From Oleiphilaceae bacterium (GTDB lineage Bacteria; Pseudomonadota; Gammaproteobacteria; Pseudomonadales; Oleiphilaceae), in contig JAKVBL010000006.1 of NCBI GenBank assembly GCA_022447365.1, positions 186,001 to 250,000 on the forward strand: 64,000 nucleotides of DNA, in the 5' to 3' direction. Both the position numbers and the translations under genes were made by a program. Positions within the stretch are counted from its first letter, which is position 1, and every line of letters begins with the position of its first letter. The notes beneath the pieces were generated by a model, which searched no databases, had not been told where the DNA came from, and saw nothing but the letters and a program-made list of their open reading frames with translations. Of the stretch, positions 46,117 to 54,144 are shown piece after piece.

Positions 46117-47526
46117 GTGGCACACGTTCGCATATTAAATCATTACCTTCATAGCAAATTTATCTTTTTGGGCGCGCTAGAATTCGCAGCTCTGTCTGTC
46201 TCATTGTTTGTTGCGGTGGATATTCGCAACTACTTCTCAGAGACTGAGTTATTTTTACAAAACCCAATTGTTCAAGCATTTTTATTTGCTCTTATCTTAA
46301 ATTGTTGTTCGCTGGCTATGGGCGTTTATACCTCTGTTTTTCAAGAAGGAAAAACAGGCATGGTGCTGCGTACGCTTGTCGCCTATTGCTTCTTAGGCAT
46401 GATCGCGCTGACCGTTTTGTTCTTTTTAATTCCGGGACTGTATTTAGGGCGAGGCGTACTTGCTTATGCTGTGATTGTTGCGTTTTTATCGGTTTTAGTG
46501 ATTCGTTTGGTCTTTTATTGGGTGGTCGATTTAGCCAATCTTGGTCGCAATGTTGTGATATTGGGAGCAGGACATCAAGCTGCAGAAATTATCGAGCGTT
46601 TAAGTAGCTTAGACCAAGCGCGTAGTTTTAAGCTGATTGGTTGTGTTCCTTCAGGGGCAGAAGAAGTGGTCGTTGGCGCTGATCAACTGCTTCCTGTGCC
46701 GGCAAATTGGCTGAGCTTTGTGAAAGCGCATAATGTGACAGAGATAGTTGTTGCGCCAGATGAACGTCGTCGTACTGAGGGTGGTGGTGTTCCTGTTGAT
46801 GAATTGCTTGACTGCAAGCTATCAGGTGTGAGTGTGAAAGAGCCTCTGGAGTTTTTGGAGCGAGAAATGACGCGCCTAGAAATCTCTATGTTACGTCCAG
46901 GTTGGGCTTTATATTCCAATGGCTTTACTTATTCTCAAGCGCGAGACATCGTAAAGCGCATTTTTGATCTAAGTATTGCTCTGTTCATATTGGCGATCAT
47001 GTGGCCATTTATGTTGCTTACAGCTTTAGCGGTGGCTTTGGAATCTGGCTTTCCTGTTCTCTACTCTCAAAAACGCGTGGGTTATAACGGTAAAGAGTTC
47101 TCCATCTACAAGTTTCGCAGTATGCGCCAAGATGCTGAAAAAGGCGGCAAAGCAGTTTGGGCGCAGAAGAATGATTCGCGAGTGACAAAAGTAGGCGCGT
47201 TTATTCGCAATACGCGTCTAGATGAACTGCCGCAGCTATGGAATGTCATTACTGGTGATATGAGTTTTGTTGGGCCGCGACCTGAGCGTCCTGAGTTCGT
47301 TAAAGATTTAAAAGAGCAAATTCCGTTTTACGATGCTCGCCATAAAGTTAAACCGGGCTTGATGGGCTGGGCGCAGCTTAAGTATCCATACGGCGCATCT
47401 GTGCAAGACGCAAGAAATAAGCTCAAATACGATTTGTACTATGTGAAGAACCATAGCTTTTTTATGGATGTGTTAATCGTCATTCAGACGGTTGAAGTGG
47501 TGTTGCTTGGAAAAGGTGTGCATTAG
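46117..47526 (+). CDS. Initiating undecaprenyl-phosphate sugar transferase (XrtA/PEP-CTERM-type EPS system)
   Basis: The gene starts at GTG 46117 with an AGGAAG ribosome site. The 469-residue membrane protein has four or five N-terminal membrane segments (to about residue 140), a Rossmann-like middle part ([18 protein letters not shown]), and a C-terminal bacterial sugar transferase domain from about 275: [61 protein letters not shown] and [13 protein letters not shown]. It transfers a sugar-1-phosphate to undecaprenyl phosphate, the first step of EPS assembly. The overall layout fits the TIGR03013 family of exosortase-associated loci. Confidence 0.88.
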   Translation: MAHVRILNHYLHSKFIFLGALEFAALSVSLFVAVDIRNYFSETELFLQNPIVQAFLFALILNCCSLAMGVYTSVFQEGKTGMVLRTLVAYCFLGMIALTVLFFLIPGLYLGRGVLAYAVIVAFLSVLVIRLVFYWVVDLANLGRNVVILGAGHQAAEIIERLSSLDQARSFKLIGCVPSGAEEVVVGADQLLPVPANWLSFVKAHNVTEIVVAPDERRRTEGGGVPVDELLDCKLSGVSVKEPLEFLEREMTRLEISMLRPGWALYSNGFTYSQARDIVKRIFDLSIALFILAIMWPFMLLTALAVALESGFPVLYSQKRVGYNGKEFSIYKFRSMRQDAEKGGKAVWAQKNDSRVTKVGAFIRNTRLDELPQLWNVITGDMSFVGPRPERPEFVKDLKEQIPFYDARHKVKPGLMGWAQLKYPYGASVQDARNKLKYDLYYVKNHSFFMDVLIVIQTVEVVLLGKGVH

Positions 47527-47533
47527 AAATATT

Positions 47534-47561
47534 GGGGTCTGAGTACTTTTACTCTGACCCC
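47534..47561. repeat. Palindromic GGGGTCAG repeat, copy 4
   Basis: GGGGTCTGAGTA (47534-47545) and TACTCTGACCCC (47550-47561) pair with one mismatch (T for A in the left arm). It lies eight bases after the sugar transferase stop and may act as a weak terminator or processing site before the export gene. Confidence 0.85.
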
Positions 47562-47612
47562 TTTCTATGTATTGCGGTACACTTAAAAGAATGAGAGTTG
47601 AAGGACCAAAGT

Positions 47613-48236
47613 ATGTTTAAGCGAGTAGTGTCTAAAGTGGCGGTTTTAACTGCGCTAATGGGGCTGTATGCGTGTAGCTCTGTGAATACAGTTGAAGAGC
47701 AACCAGTTGAATCAAGTATCGGTGTCGTTGAAGAGTATTTAATGGGTATCGGCGATGCGGTATCTGTGAATGTTTGGCGGAACCCTGATTTGTCAGTGAA
47801 CGTGACCGTTCGTCCTGATGGCAAAATCTCTGTACCGTTAGTTGGCGATTTGAAAGTAGATGGCATTAGTACTCGCGAGCTGTCTGCAACGATTGAAGAA
47901 AAACTAGGCGACTTTATTCGAACGCCGAAAGTAACAGTAATTGTTACCAACCCAACAAGTGCTGAATTTATTCACCGAATTCGTGTGACGGGTGCCGTTG
48001 CTCAACAGCGTTCGATTGCCTACCGCAAAGGCATTACCGTGCTAGATGTAATTCTTGAAGCAGGTGGATTAACGCCATTTGCGAATGGCAATGAAGCAAA
48101 GTTGTATCGTCAAACTACGGAAGGGGCGAAGGTATATCCTATTTACTTAAACGATATTCTTGAAAAAGGTGTGTTGGATTCTAATTACCGCCTATTCCCA
48201 CAAGACATCATCACCGTACCTGAGCGGGGCTTCTAA
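47613..48236 (+). CDS. Polysaccharide export lipoprotein (Wza/EpsA-like, XrtA-associated)
   Basis: ATG 47613 is preferred over TTG 47598 because GAAGGA lies eight bases upstream. The 207-residue product has a lipoprotein signal (MFKRVVSKVAVLTALMGLYACSS). Its Poly_export domain contains YLMGIGDAVSVNVWRNPDLSVNVTVRPDGKISVPLVGDLKVDG. A SLBB-like domain follows (RVTGAVAQQRSIAYRKGITVLDVILEAGGLTPFANGNEAKLYR). It should form the outer-membrane/periplasmic channel for the polysaccharide, and is the short form typical of PEP-CTERM-associated loci. Confidence 0.88.
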   Translation: MFKRVVSKVAVLTALMGLYACSSVNTVEEQPVESSIGVVEEYLMGIGDAVSVNVWRNPDLSVNVTVRPDGKISVPLVGDLKVDGISTRELSATIEEKLGDFIRTPKVTVIVTNPTSAEFIHRIRVTGAVAQQRSIAYRKGITVLDVILEAGGLTPFANGNEAKLYRQTTEGAKVYPIYLNDILEKGVLDSNYRLFPQDIITVPERGF

Positions 48237-48241
48237 GTTCG

Positions 48242-49786
48242 ATGGATTTCGCTCAAATTCTGCAATACGCTAACGTTATCTTTAGAGAGCTTTGGCAACG
48301 CAAATTCTCTGTGCTCACAGCCTTCGCGCTTGTGAGCTTTGCTGTTTTAGTGGTGGGTATGTTTTGGCCGTCTAAGTACGAGACATCTGCTACGATTTAC
48401 GCTGATAACCAAAACATTTTAGGGCCGTTGCTTGCTGAGCAAGCGAAACAGTCAAAAGTTGAAGATCGTACAAAGGTTGTGCGTGAGAAGCTTTATTCGC
48501 CAAGTTTGTTGGCCGTTGTTGCGAAAAACGTATACGGCGCTAAAACAGAAGAAACGCCTTCTTCAATGGCAAACTATATCACTGCACTTCGTGCAAGTAT
48601 CAAAGTAAAGTCAATCGGCTCAGGCTATATGTCTATCGACTTTTCTGCGTCGAGTGCTGATGAGGCTTATCAGGGCTTGAATGCAATTATCGATACCTTT
48701 ATTCGAACAAGCTCTGATGAGCAGCGAGCAGAAAGCCGTGAAGCATTCCTGTTTATCGACAATCAAGTGAAGCAATACAAAGAGCAGCTTGTATCTGCCG
48801 AGAACAAGCTAAAAGAATTTACAGCTCGTAATTTTGATGGGCGTGATACAGATGTCAGCTCGAGTATTCAGCGCTTGAGAAACCAAATCGAGGAGCTCAA
48901 GATCTCGATTGACGAAGACGAAATTACGCTAAAGGCTTTGCAACAACAGATTTCAAAAGAGTCTGAGTTCGCCGCAACCACCAAAAAAGTCGATGCCTAC
49001 GCGGTGCGATTAGCCGAATTGGAATCAACATTGTCAAGCTTGTTGCTGACCTACACAGAAGACTATCCAGACGTTATTACACTGCGTTACCAAATTGCCG
49101 ATTTGAAGCGAGTCATAGAACAGGAAGCCTTTGAACGAGCGATTGCGCAAGAGAATAAAGGCGAGCCTCGTGAGCTCGAAGAGGGCAGTGAGGTCTTGCT
49201 TAACCCTCTTTATCAAGAATTGCGCAGCCGTATCTCTCAAGTCGAAACATCTATTCAAGCCAAGCAAAAGCGTTTAACTGTTCTAGATGGTTTGCTAATC
49301 AATGAGTTCGATCGCCGTCAGCGTGTCGCTGAGCGTGGCGCAGTAGAAGCGGAGCTTGTACGTGACTACGATGTGACCAAGAAAATTTATGAGGATATGC
49401 TCGAGCGTAAAGAGAAGGCCCGTCTCTCAATGACCTTGAATATCGAGGGGCAGGGTGTGACGTATCGAATTCAAGAGCCACCCTTGCCGCCTTTGATGCC
49501 CTCTGGTTTACGTTTTATACATTTTGTATTAGTTGGTCCAGTGTTAGGAATATTGTTCGTGATCGGCTTAGCTGTCGCCTATGTACTGCTTGATCCGAGA
49601 ATCCGCTTTGCATCATCTATTTATGCTATGGATGCACGCGTATTAGCTGTTATTCCTCATGTGAATACACCGCTTACACAACGTTTGAGACGCAGTGATA
49701 TGGTCGTTTGTGGAATCTTGGCGCTGGCTATTTTTGCAGCCTATACAGGCTTAGCTGTGGCGTTTCATATGGGAGTGTTACTGTGA
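48242..49786 (+). CDS. Polysaccharide chain-length determinant protein (Wzz/BY-kinase modulator-like)
   Basis: The 514-residue inner-membrane protein has an N-terminal membrane segment (about 20-42), a long periplasmic coiled-coil region rich in Glu, Lys and Gln (about 170-370, including VKQYKEQLVSAENKLKEF and RLRNQIEELKISIDED), and two C-terminal membrane segments (about 425-450 and 480-505). The Wzz start (KFSVLTAFALVSFAVLVVGMFWPSKYETSATIYADN) fits the XrtA-locus chain-length family. It controls polymer length and partners the kinase-like protein encoded next, whose GTG start overlaps its stop codon. Confidence 0.87.
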   Translation: MDFAQILQYANVIFRELWQRKFSVLTAFALVSFAVLVVGMFWPSKYETSATIYADNQNILGPLLAEQAKQSKVEDRTKVVREKLYSPSLLAVVAKNVYGAKTEETPSSMANYITALRASIKVKSIGSGYMSIDFSASSADEAYQGLNAIIDTFIRTSSDEQRAESREAFLFIDNQVKQYKEQLVSAENKLKEFTARNFDGRDTDVSSSIQRLRNQIEELKISIDEDEITLKALQQQISKESEFAATTKKVDAYAVRLAELESTLSSLLLTYTEDYPDVITLRYQIADLKRVIEQEAFERAIAQENKGEPRELEEGSEVLLNPLYQELRSRISQVETSIQAKQKRLTVLDGLLINEFDRRQRVAERGAVEAELVRDYDVTKKIYEDMLERKEKARLSMTLNIEGQGVTYRIQEPPLPPLMPSGLRFIHFVLVGPVLGILFVIGLAVAYVLLDPRIRFASSIYAMDARVLAVIPHVNTPLTQRLRRSDMVVCGILALAIFAAYTGLAVAFHMGVLL

Positions 49787-50496
49787 GCGAGTTGACCAAA
49801 GCGGCTGTATCAGAATCGAATCCACGTATTGATCAAATGGAAGAAGTGGATAAGTTCACTCAACAAGAGTTAGATGAAAGAAAGCTGATTTACCCGGGTA
49901 TGAATAGCCCTCAAGTGCTTAATATATTTCGGGAGCTAAGAACGCAGTTACTGCAGCATCAAAAAAAGAAAAACTTTGTATGCATGGTTAGTTCGGTGAG
50001 CCATGGTGGTGGCGGTAGTTATGTGACGCAGAACCTTGCCTCTGTGTTTGCGCTAGATAAGGCCAAAACAAGCTTGGTTCTAGATGCAAACCTCTACTCT
50101 CCATATGCTCAGAACTTAATCTTTGGTGAAGCAGACACAGGCATTACTGATTATCTTAGTGACCCCGCTATTGGTATTAAAGACATCGTTTATGCGACTG
50201 GCGTACCGCGATTACGAGCAATTCCTCTTGGATCAAATAGCGAAGGCGCGGCTGAGTACTTCGAATCAGAAAAAATGCTTTCGTTCATTGATGAAGTGAA
50301 ACATCGCTATTCTGATCGTTATATTTTTATTGATGCGCCTCCTGTGGCTAGTTCATCTGAAGCGCGTATTTTGGCGGGCATCGTGGATATGGTCGTGTTA
50401 GTGGTCCCTCATGCGAGAGTGACGAGTGATCAGGTTCAGATTGCGATCGATATCGTTGGCGAAGATAAATTAGCTGGTCTGATATACAACAACTAA
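49783..50496 (+). CDS. BY-kinase-like ATPase homologue with a degenerate P-loop
   Basis: GTG 49783 overlaps the previous TGA (GTGA), giving a 237-residue protein; the frame upstream to 49708 shadows the Wzz gene. It aligns with exopolysaccharide tyrosine autokinases (CpsD/Wzc cytoplasmic type): NIFRELRTQLLQ, Walker A' SLVLDANLYSP (D101), Walker B YIFIDAPPVASSSEARILAG and VVLVVPHARVTSDQV. The Walker A position, normally like PGEGKT, reads HGGGGS (residues 74-79), so the essential lysine is replaced by G78. No C-terminal tyrosine cluster is present; it ends LIYNN. It is probably not an active kinase but may still bind and regulate the chain-length protein. Confidence 0.8.
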   Translation: MSELTKAAVSESNPRIDQMEEVDKFTQQELDERKLIYPGMNSPQVLNIFRELRTQLLQHQKKKNFVCMVSSVSHGGGGSYVTQNLASVFALDKAKTSLVLDANLYSPYAQNLIFGEADTGITDYLSDPAIGIKDIVYATGVPRLRAIPLGSNSEGAAEYFESEKMLSFIDEVKHRYSDRYIFIDAPPVASSSEARILAGIVDMVVLVVPHARVTSDQVQIAIDIVGEDKLAGLIYNN

Positions 50497-50524
50497 AACA
50501 AAATTGTTAATTGAGTAGTGATAC

Positions 50525-51841
50525 ATGGACATTCAATTTTGCCGCGAACGCGTTTTATCGGGGCTTATTTCCTGTTTTCTTTTGATGGTGTTTGCTAGTC
50601 AATCCCATGCGACAGAGGCAACGGGCGCGATTGGCTCCCGAATCGAACATACGGACAACGTTCGACGCACAAACACTAATGCCGAAACCGATGTTATTCA
50701 AACAACGTACGCCGAACTAGGTGTTGAAGAAGTACGAAAGCGTTTTAAAGCGGATGCAACCCTCAAGTTACAAAATGAGCATTACTACGAAGGCACATAC
50801 GAAGACGAAACCTCACTGACCTCCGGCTTTGGCTTATTTACGGTTGATTTGGTTGAGGACTTTCTTGAGTGGCAGGCCACGTTTTCGCGTACCGATGTTG
50901 TCTCCGATACGAGTCAAGACGAGAACCCCGATACGCGTGAGTTCAGGAATATTTTTCGAACCGGTCCAACCATTAACTATGCGGTGTCACGCCTAACAAA
51001 TATTCTTTTGCGCGGTAATTATGTTCGCGTTGATAACTCGGAAGACGATGCAGATGATAACCAACGTGCTGAAGGTTCGGCGTCTGTTTCGCATCAAATT
51101 AATCGCCTCACCTCTGTTAGCCTCAATACCCGTTATTCTGAGGTGCTTGAAAGCGACAGTGACGAAGAGATCAGTAATGGCTCGGTGTCTTTAGCGTTAT
51201 CACGTGCTTACGTTGATGGGCTTTTGAAAATAGATATTGGTCAGCAAGAGGTTGAGTCAGATGATGGTACCGTTGCCGAATCTGAGACAGGCGGTTTTGT
51301 AGACGTGCAACTCACTCGACAGGCCTTTCTCTGGCATAATTTTGACTTAAAGTATAACCATTCAATTTCTGATACATCGATTGGTTTCGAAGATGATGAG
51401 ACCGGCAACAGGCTTGATATTGATCCCGTTCAAGCAACCACCACAACAGATATCGAAACAAGGTCGCGTTTTAACTTTAATGCCTCTAGGGACGCCGATG
51501 CGTTCACCTATGACATAGGGCTGATATACGAAGAAAGTCATTTCAAACTGCAAGACTTTACTGAGCGCTATCGTGGCGCCTTGATTGGCTTCTCTCCTAA
51601 ACTCTATTCTCGGCTCATCCCTCGCTTTGAATATGAATATGCGCGTGAAAGCTTCGGTTTAATCAAAGGCCTGGGGGTTGATACAACGCATACCGTAACT
51701 GCATCGTTAAAATATCAGTTAGTTGAAGAGCTATATGCAGATAGTTTTGTTACTTACGAAACAAGAACAAACGACACTGTCGAGCCCAGAGAATTTGACG
51801 AATTGAGTGTTGGTGTTGGTTTGCGTTGGGAGTTTTTGTAA
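50525..51841 (+). CDS. Outer-membrane beta-barrel protein of EPS locus (TIGR03016-like)
   Basis: The 438-residue protein has a signal peptide (ISCFLLMVFASQSHA, cleavage near residue 31) and then repeated amphipathic strands, for example IGSRIEHTDNVRRT, FLEWQATFSRTDVV, VSLNTRYSEVLE, LLKIDIGQQEVES and FEYEYARESFG, ending SVGVGLRWEFL. The opening IGSRIEHTDN and position between the kinase-like and deacetylase genes match the PEP-CTERM/exosortase-associated outer-membrane protein (TIGR03016 type), thought to take part in polysaccharide export. The stop overlaps the next start (TAATG). Confidence 0.78.
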   Translation: MDIQFCRERVLSGLISCFLLMVFASQSHATEATGAIGSRIEHTDNVRRTNTNAETDVIQTTYAELGVEEVRKRFKADATLKLQNEHYYEGTYEDETSLTSGFGLFTVDLVEDFLEWQATFSRTDVVSDTSQDENPDTREFRNIFRTGPTINYAVSRLTNILLRGNYVRVDNSEDDADDNQRAEGSASVSHQINRLTSVSLNTRYSEVLESDSDEEISNGSVSLALSRAYVDGLLKIDIGQQEVESDDGTVAESETGGFVDVQLTRQAFLWHNFDLKYNHSISDTSIGFEDDETGNRLDIDPVQATTTTDIETRSRFNFNASRDADAFTYDIGLIYEESHFKLQDFTERYRGALIGFSPKLYSRLIPRFEYEYARESFGLIKGLGVDTTHTVTASLKYQLVEELYADSFVTYETRTNDTVEPREFDELSVGVGLRWEFL

Positions 51842-52719
51842 TGCCTAAAATTACCAATGCGCTAACTATTGATGTCGAAGACTACTTTCACGTTGCCGCG
51901 CTGAAATCGCAAGTACCTGTTGATTCGTGGAAAGATCGAGAATGTAGGGTTGAGCGCAACGTCGATATCTTGCTTCAAATGTTTGATGATGCAGACCTTA
52001 CCGCAACATTTTTTACCCTAGGTTGGGTTGCAGATCATTATCCGAGCGTCGTAGAGAAAATTGCGAAACAAGGGCATGAGGTTGCCAGCCACGGGTATAG
52101 TCATCAGCTTATCTACAACCAAAGCCCTGAAGTGTTTCGCGAAGAAACCTTCAAATCAAAACAGATCTTAGAAGATATTACCCAAGCTCCGGTTCGTGGA
52201 TACCGAGCGGCTAGTTACTCAGTAACAGAAAAATCACTTTGGGCGATTGATACCCTAGTTGAAGCAGGTTTTGAATACGATTCGAGTATTTTTCCTGTCA
52301 GACATGATCTCTACGGTATTCCAGATTTTCCTCAGCAGCCGCATGTATATAAAGGTTCTGAGAAAGGGGATATTGTTGAATTTCCGATTAGCTCTATAAA
52401 AATGGCAGGCTATCAATTGCCTATCGCTGGTGGCGGATATTTTCGATTATTCCCGTATTGGTTTACCAAGTTTGGGCTCGGTAAAATCAATCGTGAAGAA
52501 AATGCATTCATGTTTTATCTTCATCCTTGGGAGGTTGATCCTGATCAGCCGCGTGTTCCTGGGGTTGGCTGGAAATCAACATTTAGGCATTACAACAATC
52601 TCGAGAAATGCCAAGGGCGTTTAGCGCAACTGTTGAAAGATTTTAAATTCGATAGCATGGAAAACGTGCTAATCGAGAAGGGATTATTGAGCTCGCGACC
52701 TGATAAGGGGGCTGCATGA
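51841..52719 (+). CDS. Polysaccharide deacetylase (DUF3473/XrtA-associated)
   Basis: ATG 51841 overlaps the previous stop; the frame from 51826 is not needed. The 292-residue protein has NodB motifs: ALTIDVEDYFHV (catalytic Asp and metal Asp), EVASHGYSHQLIY (metal histidines), RGYRAASYSVTEKSLWAIDTL and FYLHPWEVDPDQPR near the C-terminus. The last segment is typical of the family attached to exosortase-type EPS loci (TIGR03006/DUF3473). It likely removes N-acetyl groups from hexosamine units of the polymer. Confidence 0.88.
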   Translation: MPKITNALTIDVEDYFHVAALKSQVPVDSWKDRECRVERNVDILLQMFDDADLTATFFTLGWVADHYPSVVEKIAKQGHEVASHGYSHQLIYNQSPEVFREETFKSKQILEDITQAPVRGYRAASYSVTEKSLWAIDTLVEAGFEYDSSIFPVRHDLYGIPDFPQQPHVYKGSEKGDIVEFPISSIKMAGYQLPIAGGGYFRLFPYWFTKFGLGKINREENAFMFYLHPWEVDPDQPRVPGVGWKSTFRHYNNLEKCQGRLAQLLKDFKFDSMENVLIEKGLLSSRPDKGAA

Positions 52720-52735
52720 CCTTTATCAACCTTGT

Positions 52736-52806
52736 CGTTATCCTGAGTAATAACGCTGCCATTCAGGGCAATAATTCTGTCATTCCGCACTTGATGCGGA
52801 ATCCAT
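52736..52806. repeat. Composite palindromic intergenic element
   Basis: In the gap between the deacetylase and GT2 genes lie a hairpin CGTTAT-CCTGAGTA-ATAACG (52736-52755) and a second, TTCCGCA-CTTGA-TGCGGAA (52783-52801), within GTCATTCC...GGAATCCA, a form often seen in bacterial intergenic repeat families. Only one copy was seen in the window. Confidence 0.45.
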
Positions 52807-52840
52807 TGTTTTTGTTAGAAAATTTAAAGGGCGGTGCATA

Positions 52841-54040
52841 ATGGAATTCCTATTCTGGCTATGCGCTTTTCTTGTCGTCTATATCTATTTGGGATATCCC
52901 GTTGTAATTAAAATGATCGCAGGGCGGGGGAATCCAATTTCTAAAGATGAGACCTTCGAACCAAAAGTCTCTATTCTCATTGCTGCATTTAATGAAGAGA
53001 AAGATATCGCTGACACGATCAATAATAAGCTTGCTTTAGATTATCCAAACGACAAGCTAGAGATTATCGTTGTATCAGATGAATCAGAAGACCGTACTGA
53101 TGACATCGTTCAAGAGCTAGCAGCAAAACAAAGGGGTCAGACACCGCTAGCGGGCTCTGACCCCAGTTTGAAACAGTCTGCTGGCGTCTCGATTCGCCTA
53201 GTCCGCCAAACACCTCGTGCCGGAAAAACTTCTGGCCTTAATCTCATCGCTCCTCAAGGGACCGGAGACATACTGGTCTTTTCTGATGCGAATTCGCTTT
53301 ACGCGGCTGATGCTCTACGGAAAATCGTGGCAAATTTTGCGGATGCAGAGGTAGGTTATGTCACCGGAAAAATGGTCTACGTCACTGGTGATGGTTCGCT
53401 TGTAGGTGATGGTTGTTCTAGCTACATGAAGTATGAAAACTATCTGCGCGAACAAGAAACGAAAGTGGGATCAGTTGTTGGGGTTGATGGTGGGATCGAT
53501 GCTATTCGATCATCTTTGTTTGAACAACTTCGTCCAGATCAATTGCCGGATTTTGTTCAACCATTAAAAGTTACCGAAAAAGGTTATCGCGTCGTCTACG
53601 AAGAGCAAGCTCTCCTCAAAGAAGAAGCTCTAGATGACTCAGGGCGCGAATATAATATGCGTGTTCGGGTATCACTTAGAGCGCTTTGGGCAATGCACGA
53701 TATGCGAACCTTGTTCAATCCATTTAAACATGGGGTCTTTGCATTTCAGATGCTATCGCACAAGTTACTTCGGTATTTGGCGTTTATCCCTTTGCTAGTT
53801 TGTTTTTTTAGCAACGTTGCACTTCTATCAGCATCTCCGTTTTATTTGTTAACTCTGCTTATTCAAGTGATGTTCTATGCCTTAGCATTTCTCGGAAAAC
53901 TACGAATGAGTGATGAGCGTGCTCCTGTTTATCTTACCCTCCCTTATTATTTCACCTTGCTTAATGTGGCTTGTGCACATGCAACATGGCGGTATTTGAA
54001 AGGTGAGAAACAAGTGATCTGGAAACCAAGGGCGGGGTAG
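52841..54040 (+). CDS. Family 2 glycosyltransferase, membrane-bound, with repeat-derived insertion
   Basis: The 399-residue protein has one N-terminal membrane segment (LFWLCAFLVVYIYLGYPVVI), a GT2 domain from about residue 43 (KVSILIAAFNEEKDIADTI, IIVVSDESEDRTDD, RAGKTSGLN, ILVFSDANSLYA with DxN-type metal site, VGVDGGIDAIRSSLF) and three C-terminal membrane segments. It should make a processive or single sugar addition in EPS synthesis. Between ELAAK and RLVRQ the protein carries about 18 more residues than GT2 relatives usually do; residues 98-108 are encoded by a copy of the GGGGTCAG palindrome. The reading frame stays open. Confidence 0.82.
   Translation: MEFLFWLCAFLVVYIYLGYPVVIKMIAGRGNPISKDETFEPKVSILIAAFNEEKDIADTINNKLALDYPNDKLEIIVVSDESEDRTDDIVQELAAKQRGQTPLAGSDPSLKQSAGVSIRLVRQTPRAGKTSGLNLIAPQGTGDILVFSDANSLYAADALRKIVANFADAEVGYVTGKMVYVTGDGSLVGDGCSSYMKYENYLREQETKVGSVVGVDGGIDAIRSSLFEQLRPDQLPDFVQPLKVTEKGYRVVYEEQALLKEEALDDSGREYNMRVRVSLRALWAMHDMRTLFNPFKHGVFAFQMLSHKLLRYLAFIPLLVCFFSNVALLSASPFYLLTLLIQVMFYALAFLGKLRMSDERAPVYLTLPYYFTLLNVACAHATWRYLKGEKQVIWKPRAG
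53133..53164. repeat. Palindromic GGGGTCAG repeat, copy 5, inside a coding sequence
   Basis: GGGGTCAGA (53133-53141) and TCTGACCCC (53156-53164) surround an inner CCGCTAGCGG palindrome. The element is translated in frame within the GT2 gene as RGQTPLAGSDP (residues 98-108). Confidence 0.85.
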
Positions 54041-54144
54041 TAAGTGTTGTTTTGACTCATCGGTTTAGTGTTAGAGCTTCAAAAAAATGGTGGATGGTTG
54101 TTTGTGAATACTTGGTTGAGTTTTGAAGGCGTGGATTGCTTTTG

